Positions 1 through 9,664 of a DNA stretch of 64,000 bases are shown here, in pieces. This stretch comes from Gracilimonas sp034520725 (GTDB taxonomy: Bacteria > Bacteroidota > Rhodothermia > Balneolales > Balneolaceae), in the NCBI GenBank assembly GCA_034520725.1, contig JAXHNH010000008.1, positions 1 to 64,000 on the forward strand. Direction: 5' to 3'. The notes beneath the pieces are model-generated. The model saw only the letters and a program-made list of their open reading frames with translations. It searched no databases and was not told the origin of the DNA. Numbering within the stretch: position 1 is the first letter of the stretch; the number at the start of each line of letters is the position of its first letter. The position numbers and the translations under genes were made by a program.

Positions 1-103
1 TACTGGTTGTATTTACGATATGTGGGCTGTTGGCTACGGCTGAGCTTTTTGAAGGCGATGCAACACTATCATGAAGATGCTGTGGAATAGTGAAGCTCAC
101 CTG

Positions 104-189
104 AGAGACACAATGCGTTGTGTCTCTACGGGTGGGGTAAAATACTCGGTCTCAATCAATGATCATCAATTCTCAATTCCCATTGAGAA
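104..189. repeat. two hairpins in the leading intergenic stretch
   Basis: Positions 104-113 (agagacacaa) and 118-127 (ttgtgtctct) form a perfect 10-bp stem with a 4-nt loop. Positions 170-176 and 183-189 form a second 7-bp stem (ttctcaa/ttgagaa). No T-tract follows, so a simple terminator is not supported. The rest of bases 1-242 shows nothing I can recognise; a 60-codon open frame there has no recognisable features. Confidence 0.5.
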
Positions 190-242
190 GCTCCAGATTT
201 ATGTGACACCAGGTACAATGAATTTCCATGTGCCACTACATC

Positions 243-2818
243 TCAATTCATGATCCTGTTGGCCCTGAACATCCCATCTGCAGCCTGAAGGATCTTCATG
301 CGTAATTGCTCATTATAATCAGGACGCTCTTCCAGGAAAGCACGGACGGTTTGAACCGCTGAATCTGAGGAATAATTACCAAGCGTTACATCCAGCCAGC
401 GTTTTGGGAAAAAGATATCGCCGGTGACTTGAATTTCCTGAAGCAGTTCCAGACTTGGCAGGATATATTTCTCAGATACATCTATCCGAAGCGGATGGTG
501 CAGATAGCCTAAGGCTCCGAGCACCCAAGATTCTACCTGCCTGTTTTCTTCCTCTTTCAGGGATTCAAAAAACTCATCACGAACGGACTGATCACTTGAA
601 AGTGCAGGACTAATAAACTCAAACCGTCTCTTACGGTCATCATTTGCGATCTGCTCAAGTTGTTTTGATACGATCTTAGAAGCCTGTTCAGGCATCTTGA
701 CGGCCAAGTTACCGGCCATTGAGATGTAATCTGACTCTGAAAGATTTGAGTCCTCTACCTCAAGATCACCATTCCATATATCATACACCTTTTGGACTTC
801 GCCGGGCGATAGGGCAATATCCCTGAAAGCATTAAAAAATAACTTCTTTTTGGAGCTTTCAGTCTTCTTGTTCATCTGCTCCCAGAGAATACGTTCCGTT
901 TCTGTGGTTACCTCGTTCCTTTGTTCATCATTCAAGAATCTCCAGTAAATATTTTCGATGTAGCCGAGGATCTGATTTTGAAGCAGTTGGTTTTCTTCAG
1001 TTTGAATCAGATTCAGTAGTTTGTTGTAAAAACCAATCGGATCAACCGCATTCTGCTCGAGCATATTTTCATAAAGGTTGATGAGCTGAGAACCCTTGCG
1101 AACATTTCGCATGTATTCCCAGTATTGAAGCGTTTCAAGATCGGCAGGAAATAGACCATAACCACGGCCATTAGCATTAAAGACTTTGGTTTCGGCACTC
1201 AATTTATCCAAAGTCGCAAACTTGGATTGTTCATCACTCAGAATATCAAAGAATTTGAACGTGCTGTCCAGTGGACTGATAGTCCAGATACCAACCTGCT
1301 GCGGCCAAACCCGCTCCATTCCGTGAGGATCGGTTTGAATCGAAACATCGTAGCGCAATGGCTCACGACCGGGCAGTTCATCTTCCTTGAATTGATAGCT
1401 AAAATGTGGACGGCCGGCTGTATTCACCCAGACTTCACTCCATGATTCGAGATCCTGGTCCGTTTTTTGATCCAGAATATCGATCAGATCAGGCCATGTG
1501 GCATTATCAAAAGAGTAAGTGCCTAGATACTCACGCATACCTTCTTTGAAAATGTCTCTTCACCGACCAGCAGCTCAAGCTGCCGCATCATAATGGGGGC
1601 TTTATTATAAATGATGGCTCCGTACATCTGTCCGGCTTCATTCAGATTCTCAAGATTCTGACGAATAGGATTGGCTCCTTCGGTTCGGTCCACGGAATAG
1701 GCACTTGGGTGATGGCGCAGCAAGAAATTGAGGTCATGATCGATCTCCGGAAAACCGGGATTCACGATCTTGGAAGCCATGAAATTGGCAAACACTTCCT
1801 TGGTCCATACATCATTGAACCATTCCATGGTCACCAGATCACCGAACCACATGTGAGCCGTTTCGTGAGCGATCAGGCTGGCCCGGCCAAGGAGCTGTGA
1901 GTCCGAAGGATCTTCATCCAAAAACAAAGAAGAAGCGCGATATTGAATCGCTCCCACATGTTCCATGCCACCATACTGGAAGGATGGAATGAGTGCAAAA
2001 TCAAACTTCTGAAATGGATAATCGATACCGGTGTATTCTTCCAGCCAGTCGAGAGAGGCTTTATGCAGGCGGAAGATGTCATCCAGGTTTCGGTCTGCTT
2101 TTTCCTGATCCGATTCTCGATGCAGCATCGTCATTTCAACGCCATCCACGGTTTGGGTGACCTTCTGAAAATCTCCGACCACAAAAGAAAAAAGGTAGGA
2201 ACTGATCAGATCCGAGGGCGCAAAATTCAGGGTTTTGGAGGAATCAGACTCATGCTCATAATTAATGGGAGCATTTGCAATGGCTTCCCAGTTTTTTGGG
2301 ATCTCAAGTGTGAGGTCATAAACGGCCTTCAGATCAGGCTGATCAAAAAGTGGGAAAGCCGTTCTGGCACGATCGGGGACGAACAAGGTGTACAGGTAAT
2401 CCGGATTTCGGTTCAGAGAAGACTCACCGGCGGTGAAATCAATATCGACCGTATTTTTACCGGCAACCAGATATTGGCCAGGGAGAATGATGTGTTCATA
2501 TTCAAAGTCGATCTCAACATCCTCGCCATTAATTGAAATTGACTTTAGGTGATCTTCCGTTTCATGGAAATCGAGTTGTATATCGTGACCCGATTCTTTC
2601 AGTTCAAATGAGATCGTTGCCTGAGCTTCAATAGATTCGGTTTTTTCAGACGGGATGTTAAAATAAAGTTCATAGGTGATATCAGAGATATTGGCTTTTC
2701 GGAATTGGGCCAGTTCCAGCGACACACCGGGTTCAATGCCGGGAGAATTCGTACATCCCAGGGTTCCAAAGATCAAACTTAGGGCAAGAATAGAGGTACG
2801 TAATGTTGAGTTGTTCAT
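243..2818 (-). CDS. M1-family zinc aminopeptidase lipoprotein (one frameshift)
   Basis: Membrane-anchored peptidase of the M1 (gluzincin) family, expected to release N-terminal residues from peptides outside the cytoplasm. The N-terminal part has a lipoprotein signal with the modified cysteine at about residue 22. The substrate motif GGMEH is at about 283-287. The zinc motif HETAH is at about 318-322, with the third ligand glutamate 19 residues further on (about 341). The reading frame breaks near position 1535: the first frame ends shortly after FSKK, and the second continues with a downstream M1-type sequence starting MREYLGTYSF. Restoring one G in the short GG run there joins the two into a protein of about 860 residues, a normal length for the family. 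A sequencing error is the simplest explanation, but a real frameshift cannot be excluded. Confidence 0.85.
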
Positions 2819-3272
2819 AGACCTGAATTTTATTTTTTGAACGCATGCAAAACTACCAACAATCAGGAAGATATCAAGTGGTTAATTTGTTAATAATCGT
2901 GATGGAAAAACTGGTGGAGTCCGTAAATCGTCTCGCTGAGCCGATATATTTGAAACGGACTACTATTAAAACTTAAGCTGAGTAATCTTCGTCCTGGTTG
3001 GTAATGCCAATCAGGGACCATTCTGTTCGGATAGTTTGCAAGGAATTCCATCCCTACTTTTGGCTTGATCCGCCGATTGTCGGACGGGCTACCATAAGTA
3101 GCAGAAGGCCATTCAGGCTGGCATTGTACTAAGGATGTTATTTAACTTCCTAAGGTAGATTATGCCGTATTGATCATATCAAGTGATTCGTAGAATGTGA
3201 AGGATATGGCGTTTTTGTATCTGAATTATCTTATTGTTTATGTGATATTTAAAACAATTATGGGGCAATTAC
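2819..3272. other. intergenic gap without recognisable gene
   Basis: This stretch lies between the divergent M1 peptidase and the propeller lipoprotein. I see no open frame with family features, no tRNA-like cloverleaf and no clear terminator. It probably holds the promoters of both flanking genes, but I cannot place them. Confidence 0.4.
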
Positions 3273-4373
3273 ATGACTTTAAAACTAATCAATAATGTAT
3301 CATTCATTCTGATGATCCTGCTGTTTAGTACTTGCAAGAATGAGGCTGATCCGGATGCCACATCCAATGTATCAGCAGATAGCTTACAGATAGAGGCTCT
3401 CAATGTTGTTATTTCCACTGATTCAGAAATACTCGGGGAACCAAGAGAAATCGTTAATATGGATGAGGATCACTTCGCTGTATATGATCATGCGTACAAA
3501 AAAATTATGGTTTTCAATAAATCCGGGGAAAAGCAATATGAGTTTGGCAATACAGGAGAAGGCCCGGGTGAATGGGATCCTATGGGCGGTGCTAGAGACC
3601 TGAACTACCATGATGGAACTTTTTTTTCAAATAATGGAAGTCGCTATTTATTTGATTTGTACAACAAAGATGGGGGGCTTATAAAGTCCATATCCTATGA
3701 ACCATACTTGGATTATACCCATAAATCATTAGTTGACGAAAATAGGATTCTCACTACGACCAACGGCAATGAGAACTCATTGGCAGTAGTATTGGACCTG
3801 GAAAATGAATTGGCCGTAATAGATAGTGTAGGTCAACCTGAGGCAGGATTCAGACTACGCCCAAATTTTGAGGAGCAACGCACAACATATGCCAATGGTG
3901 AACTTCCGGAAGGTGCTCTTAATGAGGCTTTGGCAACAAAGATCGAAGGTGACTATATAGTCTTTATGAATACATTGGGCGAGTTGCGCAGGTATTCTCA
4001 AGATGGAGAGATTGTATTTGAAGTTGAACTTCCTAAAGATGTGAAGGAAACGATATTCAATTATATCGTTGAGGTAAATAAAAATGAGTCACCACCACAT
4101 AGTGTCAGACCATTGGAATATGCAAAAGAGATTCAGTATAAGAATGGTATGGTCTATCTATTCATGCCAATTAAACATCCTGACAGGGAGGGGCTTGAAG
4201 CAAGATTCCTTATTTATGATGAAGAGGGCTCACTTTTATCCCATTTTGTATTTGAACCTGATGAGAGGGAAACAATTTTATATGATTTCACGGTAGATGA
4301 AGACAACACAGTCTATTTTGCTGATGTTATGAATGCCAGCGTATTGAGTTTTGATCCTGAAATCAAGGAATAG
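3273..4373 (+). CDS. six-bladed beta-propeller lipoprotein
   Basis: A 366-residue secreted lipoprotein. The hydrophobic leader is followed by a lipobox ending LLFSTC (cysteine at about residue 21), so it should be anchored to a membrane on the outside. The body has repeated short beta-strand blocks such as DHFAVYDHAYKKIMVFN and GEGPGEW, typical of the 6-bladed propeller (TolB-like) lipoproteins common in Bacteroidota. The GEGPGEW block is characteristic of that family. No catalytic motif is visible and the ligand is unknown. The gene stands alone and ends at a strong hairpin shared with trxA. The family call is good; the function is open. Confidence 0.75.
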   Translation: MTLKLINNVSFILMILLFSTCKNEADPDATSNVSADSLQIEALNVVISTDSEILGEPREIVNMDEDHFAVYDHAYKKIMVFNKSGEKQYEFGNTGEGPGEWDPMGGARDLNYHDGTFFSNNGSRYLFDLYNKDGGLIKSISYEPYLDYTHKSLVDENRILTTTNGNENSLAVVLDLENELAVIDSVGQPEAGFRLRPNFEEQRTTYANGELPEGALNEALATKIEGDYIVFMNTLGELRRYSQDGEIVFEVELPKDVKETIFNYIVEVNKNESPPHSVRPLEYAKEIQYKNGMVYLFMPIKHPDREGLEARFLIYDEEGSLLSHFVFEPDERETILYDFTVDEDNTVYFADVMNASVLSFDPEIKE

Positions 4374-4390
4374 GTTTCTGAAACAAAAAA

Positions 4391-4417
4391 AGCAGCCTGA
4401 ACTTCAGGCTGCTTTTA
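4391..4417. terminator. bidirectional intrinsic terminator
   Basis: An 11-bp perfect stem (agcagcctgaa / ttcaggctgct) with a one-base loop is flanked by an A-run on the left and T-run on the right. It can terminate both the propeller lipoprotein gene from the left and trxA from the right, which converge here. Confidence 0.85.
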
Positions 4418-4481
4418 TAATAAGTGATTTTTTGTACTCTGTTAGACCTGAATGCATCAGGTCTAGATCAATCGTGGCTGA

Positions 4482-4850
4482 TCAGGCGGGTGCTTTAACT
4501 TCGAGTTTCTCTTCGATCAGGTTAATGAACTGAGCTTTTGGAAGGGCACCTGCAGCCATTTGCGGCTGACCGTCAACAGGGATGAACAAAATAGATGGAA
4601 TACTTCGGATCCCGAACACAGCAGCCAGTTCCTGTTCCGCTTCGGTATCAATTTCATAAATATCCACCAACCCCTCATATTCTTCGGATAACTCTTCAAT
4701 AATAGGAGCTACCATTTTGCAGGGTCCGCACCAATCGGCGTAAAAGTCGATGATCGCAGGTTTATCCCCTTTATAGTTCCATTCCTGATTGTTTTCGTAA
4801 TCAAATACCTTTTTCAGGAAGCTCTCTTTGGTTAAATGTTCGGCAGCCAT
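4482..4850 (-). CDS. trxA: thioredoxin
   Basis: A 122-residue cytoplasmic thioredoxin that reduces protein disulfides and is recycled by thioredoxin reductase, whose gene lies at 12898. The active-site motif WCGPCK is at residues 40-45 (Cys41, Cys44), preceded by the usual DFYADW strand. The cis-proline segment RSIPS follows, then a GALPKAQF stretch before the last helix. There is no signal peptide. It is slightly longer than the usual 105-110 residues because of an N-terminal extension of about 15 residues. It is monocistronic, with a terminator directly downstream. Confidence 0.93.
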   Translation of the reverse strand: MAAEHLTKESFLKKVFDYENNQEWNYKGDKPAIIDFYADWCGPCKMVAPIIEELSEEYEGLVDIYEIDTEAEQELAAVFGIRSIPSILFIPVDGQPQMAAGALPKAQFINLIEEKLEVKAPA

Positions 4851-5269
4851 GTCTTTCTCTTTTTATTAATGATTTCCAGGTGACTATAAATGAGTCAAGT
4901 GGATGTGAATTTGTGCAATTATCTATTGAATAAAATACGAATATTGATCGACAGTTAGCGGCCATGATCAATAGATATTGATTATAAATGACATAGCCGG
5001 GCATGTTGATCTTCTTTACCCGAACCTCCGGACCAATACTGAAAAGAGATCTTTCTTTAATCTTACTCGTTTTCCTGAAAAAATCTGTGATAACACTAAC
5101 TACTGCGTTCCTTTATGGCTTGGCCCAAAACGAACCCTCCCGAAGCTTCCCTTACATACAAAAATTTCACTGCTAAATACTCCTAATTAATCAGATGTTC
5201 ATATTTAAGAGGTAACATCAGGTATACGGATAAACATTTTCATTCATATTCGCTCATAAAACCATCACT
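4851..5269. other. intergenic gap, no gene seen
   Basis: This stretch separates the divergently transcribed trxA and aldo/keto reductase genes. A short open frame at 4978-5190 shows no family signature. No RNA gene or repeat was recognised. Promoters of both flanking genes must lie here. Confidence 0.4.
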
Positions 5270-6211
5270 ATGAAGTACAACAAATTAATCAGCGGTGCTC
5301 CCCCGGTTTCAGAAATTGGTTTGGGAGCCTGGCAACTGGGAGAGAGTTCCGATTGGAAAAGTCCAAGTGAGAAAGAAGCCATTGAATTGGTCAAAAAATC
5401 CTTAGAGCTCGGAGTCAATTTTTTTGATACGGCTCCCAACTATGGCTTTGGAACAAGTGAAGAGCGGCTTGGCAAGGCGCTGAAGGGAGTTGAAAGGGAT
5501 CAGATAGTGATCAACACGAAATTTGGCCATACAGCAACCGGAGAGCTGAATTATGCATCCGATTCCATTCGAGAATCACTGGAGGGAAGCCTCCGACGGC
5601 TGCAGACGGATTATGTTGACTCGGTGATACTTCACAGCCCGCCATTTGAAATGCTGGATGGGAATAAAAACGATCATTACGAAGTACTGGAACAGTTAAA
5701 AGATGAGGGAAAAATAAAAGCCTATGGTGCCTCTTTAGACACCTACGAAGAGATGAAACTTCTCATGGAGACAACAGAAAGTGAAGTGATCGAAGCTTTT
5801 TTCAATATTTTTCACCAGGATGCGGCAAAGGCGTTCGATGAAGCTCAAAAGAGAGGCGTGGGAATCATCGCGAAAATACCGCTCGATTCCGGCTGGCTAT
5901 CCGGTAAATACAGCGAAGAGAGTACGTTCGGGGATATCAGGGATCGATGGTCGCGCGAGGATATCAAAACCAGGGCCATGTTGGTTCAGAAATTAAAAGT
6001 GATTCTTGGTGATGAACGGAATCTTGTGCACACGGCACTCTCGTTTTGCCTGGCTTACGATGCGGTTTCCACGGTGATTCCCGGCAGTAAAAATATTTCG
6101 CAGTTAAAAAGTAACCTGGAAAGCCTGAAGCATCCTGTTTCAAAAGAGCTTGTTGAAAAGCTTGAAGCCTTTTATCGCGACGAAGTAAAAGAGCTTAACT
6201 TACCCTGGTAG
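5270..6211 (+). CDS. aldo/keto reductase
   Basis: A 313-residue NADPH-dependent oxidoreductase of the AKR superfamily with a (beta/alpha)8 barrel. The catalytic tetrad is visible: Asp53 and Tyr58 in FFDTAPNYGFG, Lys84 in INTKFGH, and His122 in VILHSPP. The cofactor-binding region near the end contains VIPGSKN, as expected. Length and order of motifs match the family. The substrate cannot be deduced; the nearest relatives are general aldehyde/ketone or sugar-type reductases. The gene has no operon partner and is followed by a dispersed repeat. Confidence 0.88.
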   Translation: MKYNKLISGAPPVSEIGLGAWQLGESSDWKSPSEKEAIELVKKSLELGVNFFDTAPNYGFGTSEERLGKALKGVERDQIVINTKFGHTATGELNYASDSIRESLEGSLRRLQTDYVDSVILHSPPFEMLDGNKNDHYEVLEQLKDEGKIKAYGASLDTYEEMKLLMETTESEVIEAFFNIFHQDAAKAFDEAQKRGVGIIAKIPLDSGWLSGKYSEESTFGDIRDRWSREDIKTRAMLVQKLKVILGDERNLVHTALSFCLAYDAVSTVIPGSKNISQLKSNLESLKHPVSKELVEKLEAFYRDEVKELNLPW

Positions 6212-6332
6212 CTTAAATTTTGTCAGGAGATCACCTCTCGCTCGTGATTTTTTTCACAGCTTGATCTTCAAAGTGATGAACGTTTACGGGGTTTATTATC
6301 AGGATCTGATTGATGATACTAATTAATGTGAG

Positions 6333-6519
6333 TTCGAGATAAAATGTTAATAGATAGGTTTAAAAAGACCGTTTTTGGTCATTCCCGTGTAGACGGGAAT
6401 CTAATACGTGCTATTAATTCAGCTTTAGAATCCTATCAACCTATTAGATTTCGGGCATACGCCGCGAAATGACTCTAAATTTTAATAAATGAATGATTCT
6501 TATATCGAACTGACGTTAA
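6333..6519. repeat. dispersed palindromic repeat, copy 1
   Basis: About 187 bp that recurs almost unchanged at 36743-36923. Its core (6378-6473) starts with gtcatt and ends with aatgac. Inside are two hairpins in opposite orientation: attcccgt/acgggaat on the left and atttcg/cgaaat on the right. Each is joined on the inner side to aatctaata or its complement tattagatt. The whole is thus a nested inverted repeat of two related half-units, resembling paired REP elements. It lies between the aldo/keto reductase and katG. No open frame is inside. Confidence 0.85.
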
Positions 6520-6616
6520 TTAACGATTTATCGCCTTATAACCTGCGCAATAATCGGACGCACTTCGCTCTCTATTGCCCATTTTATTTTTTGGAAGCCA
6601 TCTCGTCCAAAGAAAA

Positions 6617-6643
6617 AAGGCAGCCTGAAGATCAGACTGCCTT
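6617..6643 (-). terminator. terminator of katG
   Basis: A stem aaggcag/ctgcctt, extended by ctga/tcag after one unpaired base on each side, lies just beyond the katG stop codon. Read on the minus strand it is followed by a run of T. Confidence 0.75.
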
Positions 6644-6674
6644 TTGAATAATCAGTTATTGTGAAGTAAGGGAA

Positions 6675-8903
6675 TCACTTCAGATCAAAACGATCTAGGT
6701 TCATCACTTTGTCCCACGCTTTCACGAAGTCGTTCAGGAATTTTTCCTCAGAGTCTGAGCTTCCATACACTTCGGCTACAGCTCTCAATTCAGAGTTTGA
6801 ACCGAAGATCAGGTCAGCACGTGTAGCTGTCCACTTCACGTTTCCGGAGTCGCGGTGGCGACCTTCAAACAGATCTCCCTCTTCGGAAGTTGCCTTCCAC
6901 TCATTGCTCAGATCGAGCAGGTTTGTGAAGAAGTCGTTGGAAAGTGTTCCCGGCTTATCGGTAAACACACCGTGACGTGTTCCGTCCCAGTTGGTATCCA
7001 GTACGCGCATTCCGCCGAGAAGTACGGTCATTTCAGGAATAGTGAGCGTCATAAGCTGAGCTCTATCCACCAGCATCTCTTCGGCTGTTTCAGTTCTGCG
7101 AGCGTGTGGTTTAAAGTAGTTACGGAAGCCGTCAGCTTCAGGCTTCATCCACTCGAAAGACTCCACATCGGTCTGATCTGCTGATGCATCTGAACGGCCC
7201 GGTGTGAACGGAACGCTGATATCGTGACCGGCTTTCTCTGCTGCTTTTTCAATAGCGGCACATCCACCGAGAACGATCACATCTGCCAGTGATACTTCTT
7301 CGTTTCCTGACAGCGAATCGTTAAACTCTTTCTGAACTTCTTCCAGTTTGTCGAGTACCTTCTCGAGCTGTCTTGGGTTATTTACTTCCCAGTTCTTCTG
7401 CGGCTCGAGGCGAACCCGTGCACCGTTAGCTCCACCACGCTTGTCTGAATCGCGGTAGGTAGAAGCAGAAGCCCATGCAGCCGATACCAGTTCTGAGACA
7501 GAGAGCCCGGTATCGAGAATTTTTCCTTTCAGATCTTCAATATCCTTGTCGTTGATCAGTTCGTGATCCACTTCAGGGATCGGATCCTGCCAGAGCAGAT
7601 CTTCTTCCGGAACTTCAGGTCCGAGGTATCGGGATTTTGGCCCCATATCGCGGTGTACCAGCTTGAACCATGCTTTTGCAAATACATCAGCAAATATCAT
7701 CCGGATCATTCGTAGGAACTGTCGTGAGATCTTTCGTATCCGGGATCTGCGATCATTGCAATATCCGTGGTAAGCATCATCGGGGCATTTTTCTTCCCTT
7801 CAATATGCGCATCGGGCACCGTACCGTCACCGGCATTGTCTTTAGGTGTCCACTGCCATTTTCCGGCCGGACTCTTGGTCAGCTCCCACTCATACTCAAA
7901 CAGGTTTTCATAAAAGCCCATGTCCCACTTGAGTGGTTCGTTTGTCCATGCGCCTTCCAGTCCACTGGTAATGGTATCGGCCCCTTTTCCTGAACCGTGA
8001 TTGTTTTTCCAGCCAAGTCCCATTTCTTCCATCGGAGCTTTTTCCGGATCGGGTCCGTTGTGCTCTTCCGGAGCCGCGCCATGTACTTTTCCGAAAGTGT
8101 GTCCACCGGCGATCAGTGCTACGGTCTCTTCGTCATTCATCGCCATACGCTTAAACGACTGTCGGATATATTCTGCAGATTTTTTGGGATCGGGTTCTCC
8201 GTTTGGTCCTTCAGGATTCACATAGATCAGACCCATGTGGTCGGCAGCAAGCCGTCCTTTCAAATTACCGTCTTCATCATGGCGCTCATCGCCCAGCCAT
8301 TCATGCTCAGGTCCCCAGTTAATATCTCTTTCCGGTTCCCACACGTCGGCACGACCACCGCCAAAACCGAACGTTTCAAAGCCCATTGACTCAAGGGCAA
8401 CGTTTCCGGCTAGAATCATAAGGTCAGCCCATGACAATTTTCTTGCCATATTTTTGCTTTGATGGGCCATGAAGCAATCTGCTGCCTTATCAAGACTCAC
8501 GTTATCAGGCCAGCTGTTCACAGGTGCAAAACGCTGATTACCGGTGCCTACCGCCACCGCGTCCATCGGCCACACGATACGTTCCGGCACTGTGCCACGC
8601 CATTCGGATCATCAGTGGTCCGTAGTGACCCCAATCTGCCGGCCACCAATCTTTAGAATCGGTCATCAGATCATTGAGATCTTTTTTAACCTCATTCAGG
8701 TCAAGTTTCTTAAACTCTTCCGCGTAGTCAAAATCCTCACCCATTGGGTCAGAAAATGGTGAGTGTTGACGCAGTATATCCAGATCCAATTTATTGGGCC
8801 ACCAGTCACGGATTCTGGTTCCTGATCCGGCGGTGTCTTTAATTACTCCATTTCCATTATGAAATGGACATTTACTTTCTTGATTTTCTTTGTTATCAGC
8901 CAT
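6675..8903 (-). CDS. katG: catalase-peroxidase (several frameshifts)
   Basis: Bifunctional haem enzyme that removes hydrogen peroxide in the cytoplasm. The distal haem motif RMAWHSAGTYR and the proximal-histidine motif IAGGHTFGKVHGA are both visible, as is the C-terminal peroxidase-like half with RYLGPEVPEEDLLWQ. The frame is broken near 8550, between about 8440 and 8500 (small compensating indels), and around 7700. At each break the KatG sequence continues in another frame. I prefer the start at 8903 (MADNKENQESKCPFHNG) over an upstream in-frame ATG at 8939. Restored length, about 740 residues, is normal. Neighbouring genes from 9 kb on are intact, so katG is either in a poorly read patch or truly decaying. 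Confidence 0.88.
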
Positions 8904-9070
8904 ATTTGCTCCATTATATTCTTTCTTTAATAGATTCATAAGAAAGCGATTCCAACCACCTGAACCAAATCAATAAAGGTTTAAGGCGTGATAGGTTTTC
9001 TTTATGAGAATAGGTTCAAGGTGTTAGGTGCAAGGAATTCTCAAAAATCTCTTGAGTCTTGGAGCAGGAT

Positions 9071-9583
9071 CTATTGTACGCTGATGAGGTCGATCTCAAA
9101 GATGAGGTTGGCATTTGGTGGGATGCTTTCGCCTGAACCGCGGGACCCATAGGCGTAAACGGATGGAATATAAAATGTGGTGGATCCTCCGGACTGGATC
9201 AATGGGATGCCGATCTGCCAGCCATAGATAAGATTGCGCAATGGAAAAGTAACAGGGCTTTGGGATTGATCAAAAATGGTGCCGTCGCTCATCAATTGGC
9301 CCTGGTAATTTACCGTAACCTGACTGCAGAGTTCAGCGGTTTTGCCGGAACCGGATTCATTGATTACATAACGAAGTCCCGATGAGTGTTCCTGTACATC
9401 TTCAATGTTATTCTCAGCCAGGTAGGCATCGATGGCTGCAATATCTTCTTCAAGTTGACTTTCATCAACTCCGGCAAGATTCAGTTCGTAGTTACAAGTT
9501 TCAGTGTCACTGAAACATCCGCTTGATATTACAATGATGGTAAGAAATAGTGCTGCCAGTACAGCTTTGAAATAAAGATGCAT
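9071..9583 (-). CDS. FKBP-type peptidyl-prolyl isomerase lipoprotein
   Basis: A 170-residue lipoprotein with signal and lipobox ISSGC (Cys23). The C-terminal half, about residues 65-170, is an FKBP domain that isomerises X-Pro bonds. It shows VTVNYQGQLMSDGTIFDQS, then a GWQIGIPLIQSGG segment, then YAYGSRGSGESIPPNANLIFEIDLI, which carry the usual fold-defining residues. A short linker of about 40 acidic residues lies between the anchor and the domain. It probably assists folding of secreted or outer-membrane proteins. It is monocistronic, between katG and pntB on the same strand. Confidence 0.88.
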   Translation of the reverse strand: MHLYFKAVLAALFLTIIVISSGCFSDTETCNYELNLAGVDESQLEEDIAAIDAYLAENNIEDVQEHSSGLRYVINESGSGKTAELCSQVTVNYQGQLMSDGTIFDQSQSPVTFPLRNLIYGWQIGIPLIQSGGSTTFYIPSVYAYGSRGSGESIPPNANLIFEIDLISVQ

Positions 9584-9664
9584 TTTTTGAAATGAGAGAT
9601 GTAGATAATCTGATTTAGTAAGGCCTTAAAGATACTACAGAACTACTCATAGATGCATCCCTGT

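Noticed and set aside
71..253. 60-codon open frame on the plus strand
   Set aside because: It has no family features and runs over two hairpins and into the end of the M1 peptidase gene.
1943..2536. 197-codon open frame opposite the M1 peptidase
   Set aside because: It is a shadow of the strongly supported aminopeptidase on the other strand, with atypical composition.
2940..3160. Possible RNA gene in the 2.9-3.2 kb gap
   Set aside because: No tRNA arms or known RNA motif could be built, and the short inverted matches are not convincing.
4978..5190. 70-codon open frame between trxA and the aldo/keto reductase
   Set aside because: No motif, signal or neighbour supports it; the region is better read as promoter DNA.
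7997..8389. Plus-strand open frames inside katG
   Set aside because: They overlap clear catalase-peroxidase sequence on the minus strand.
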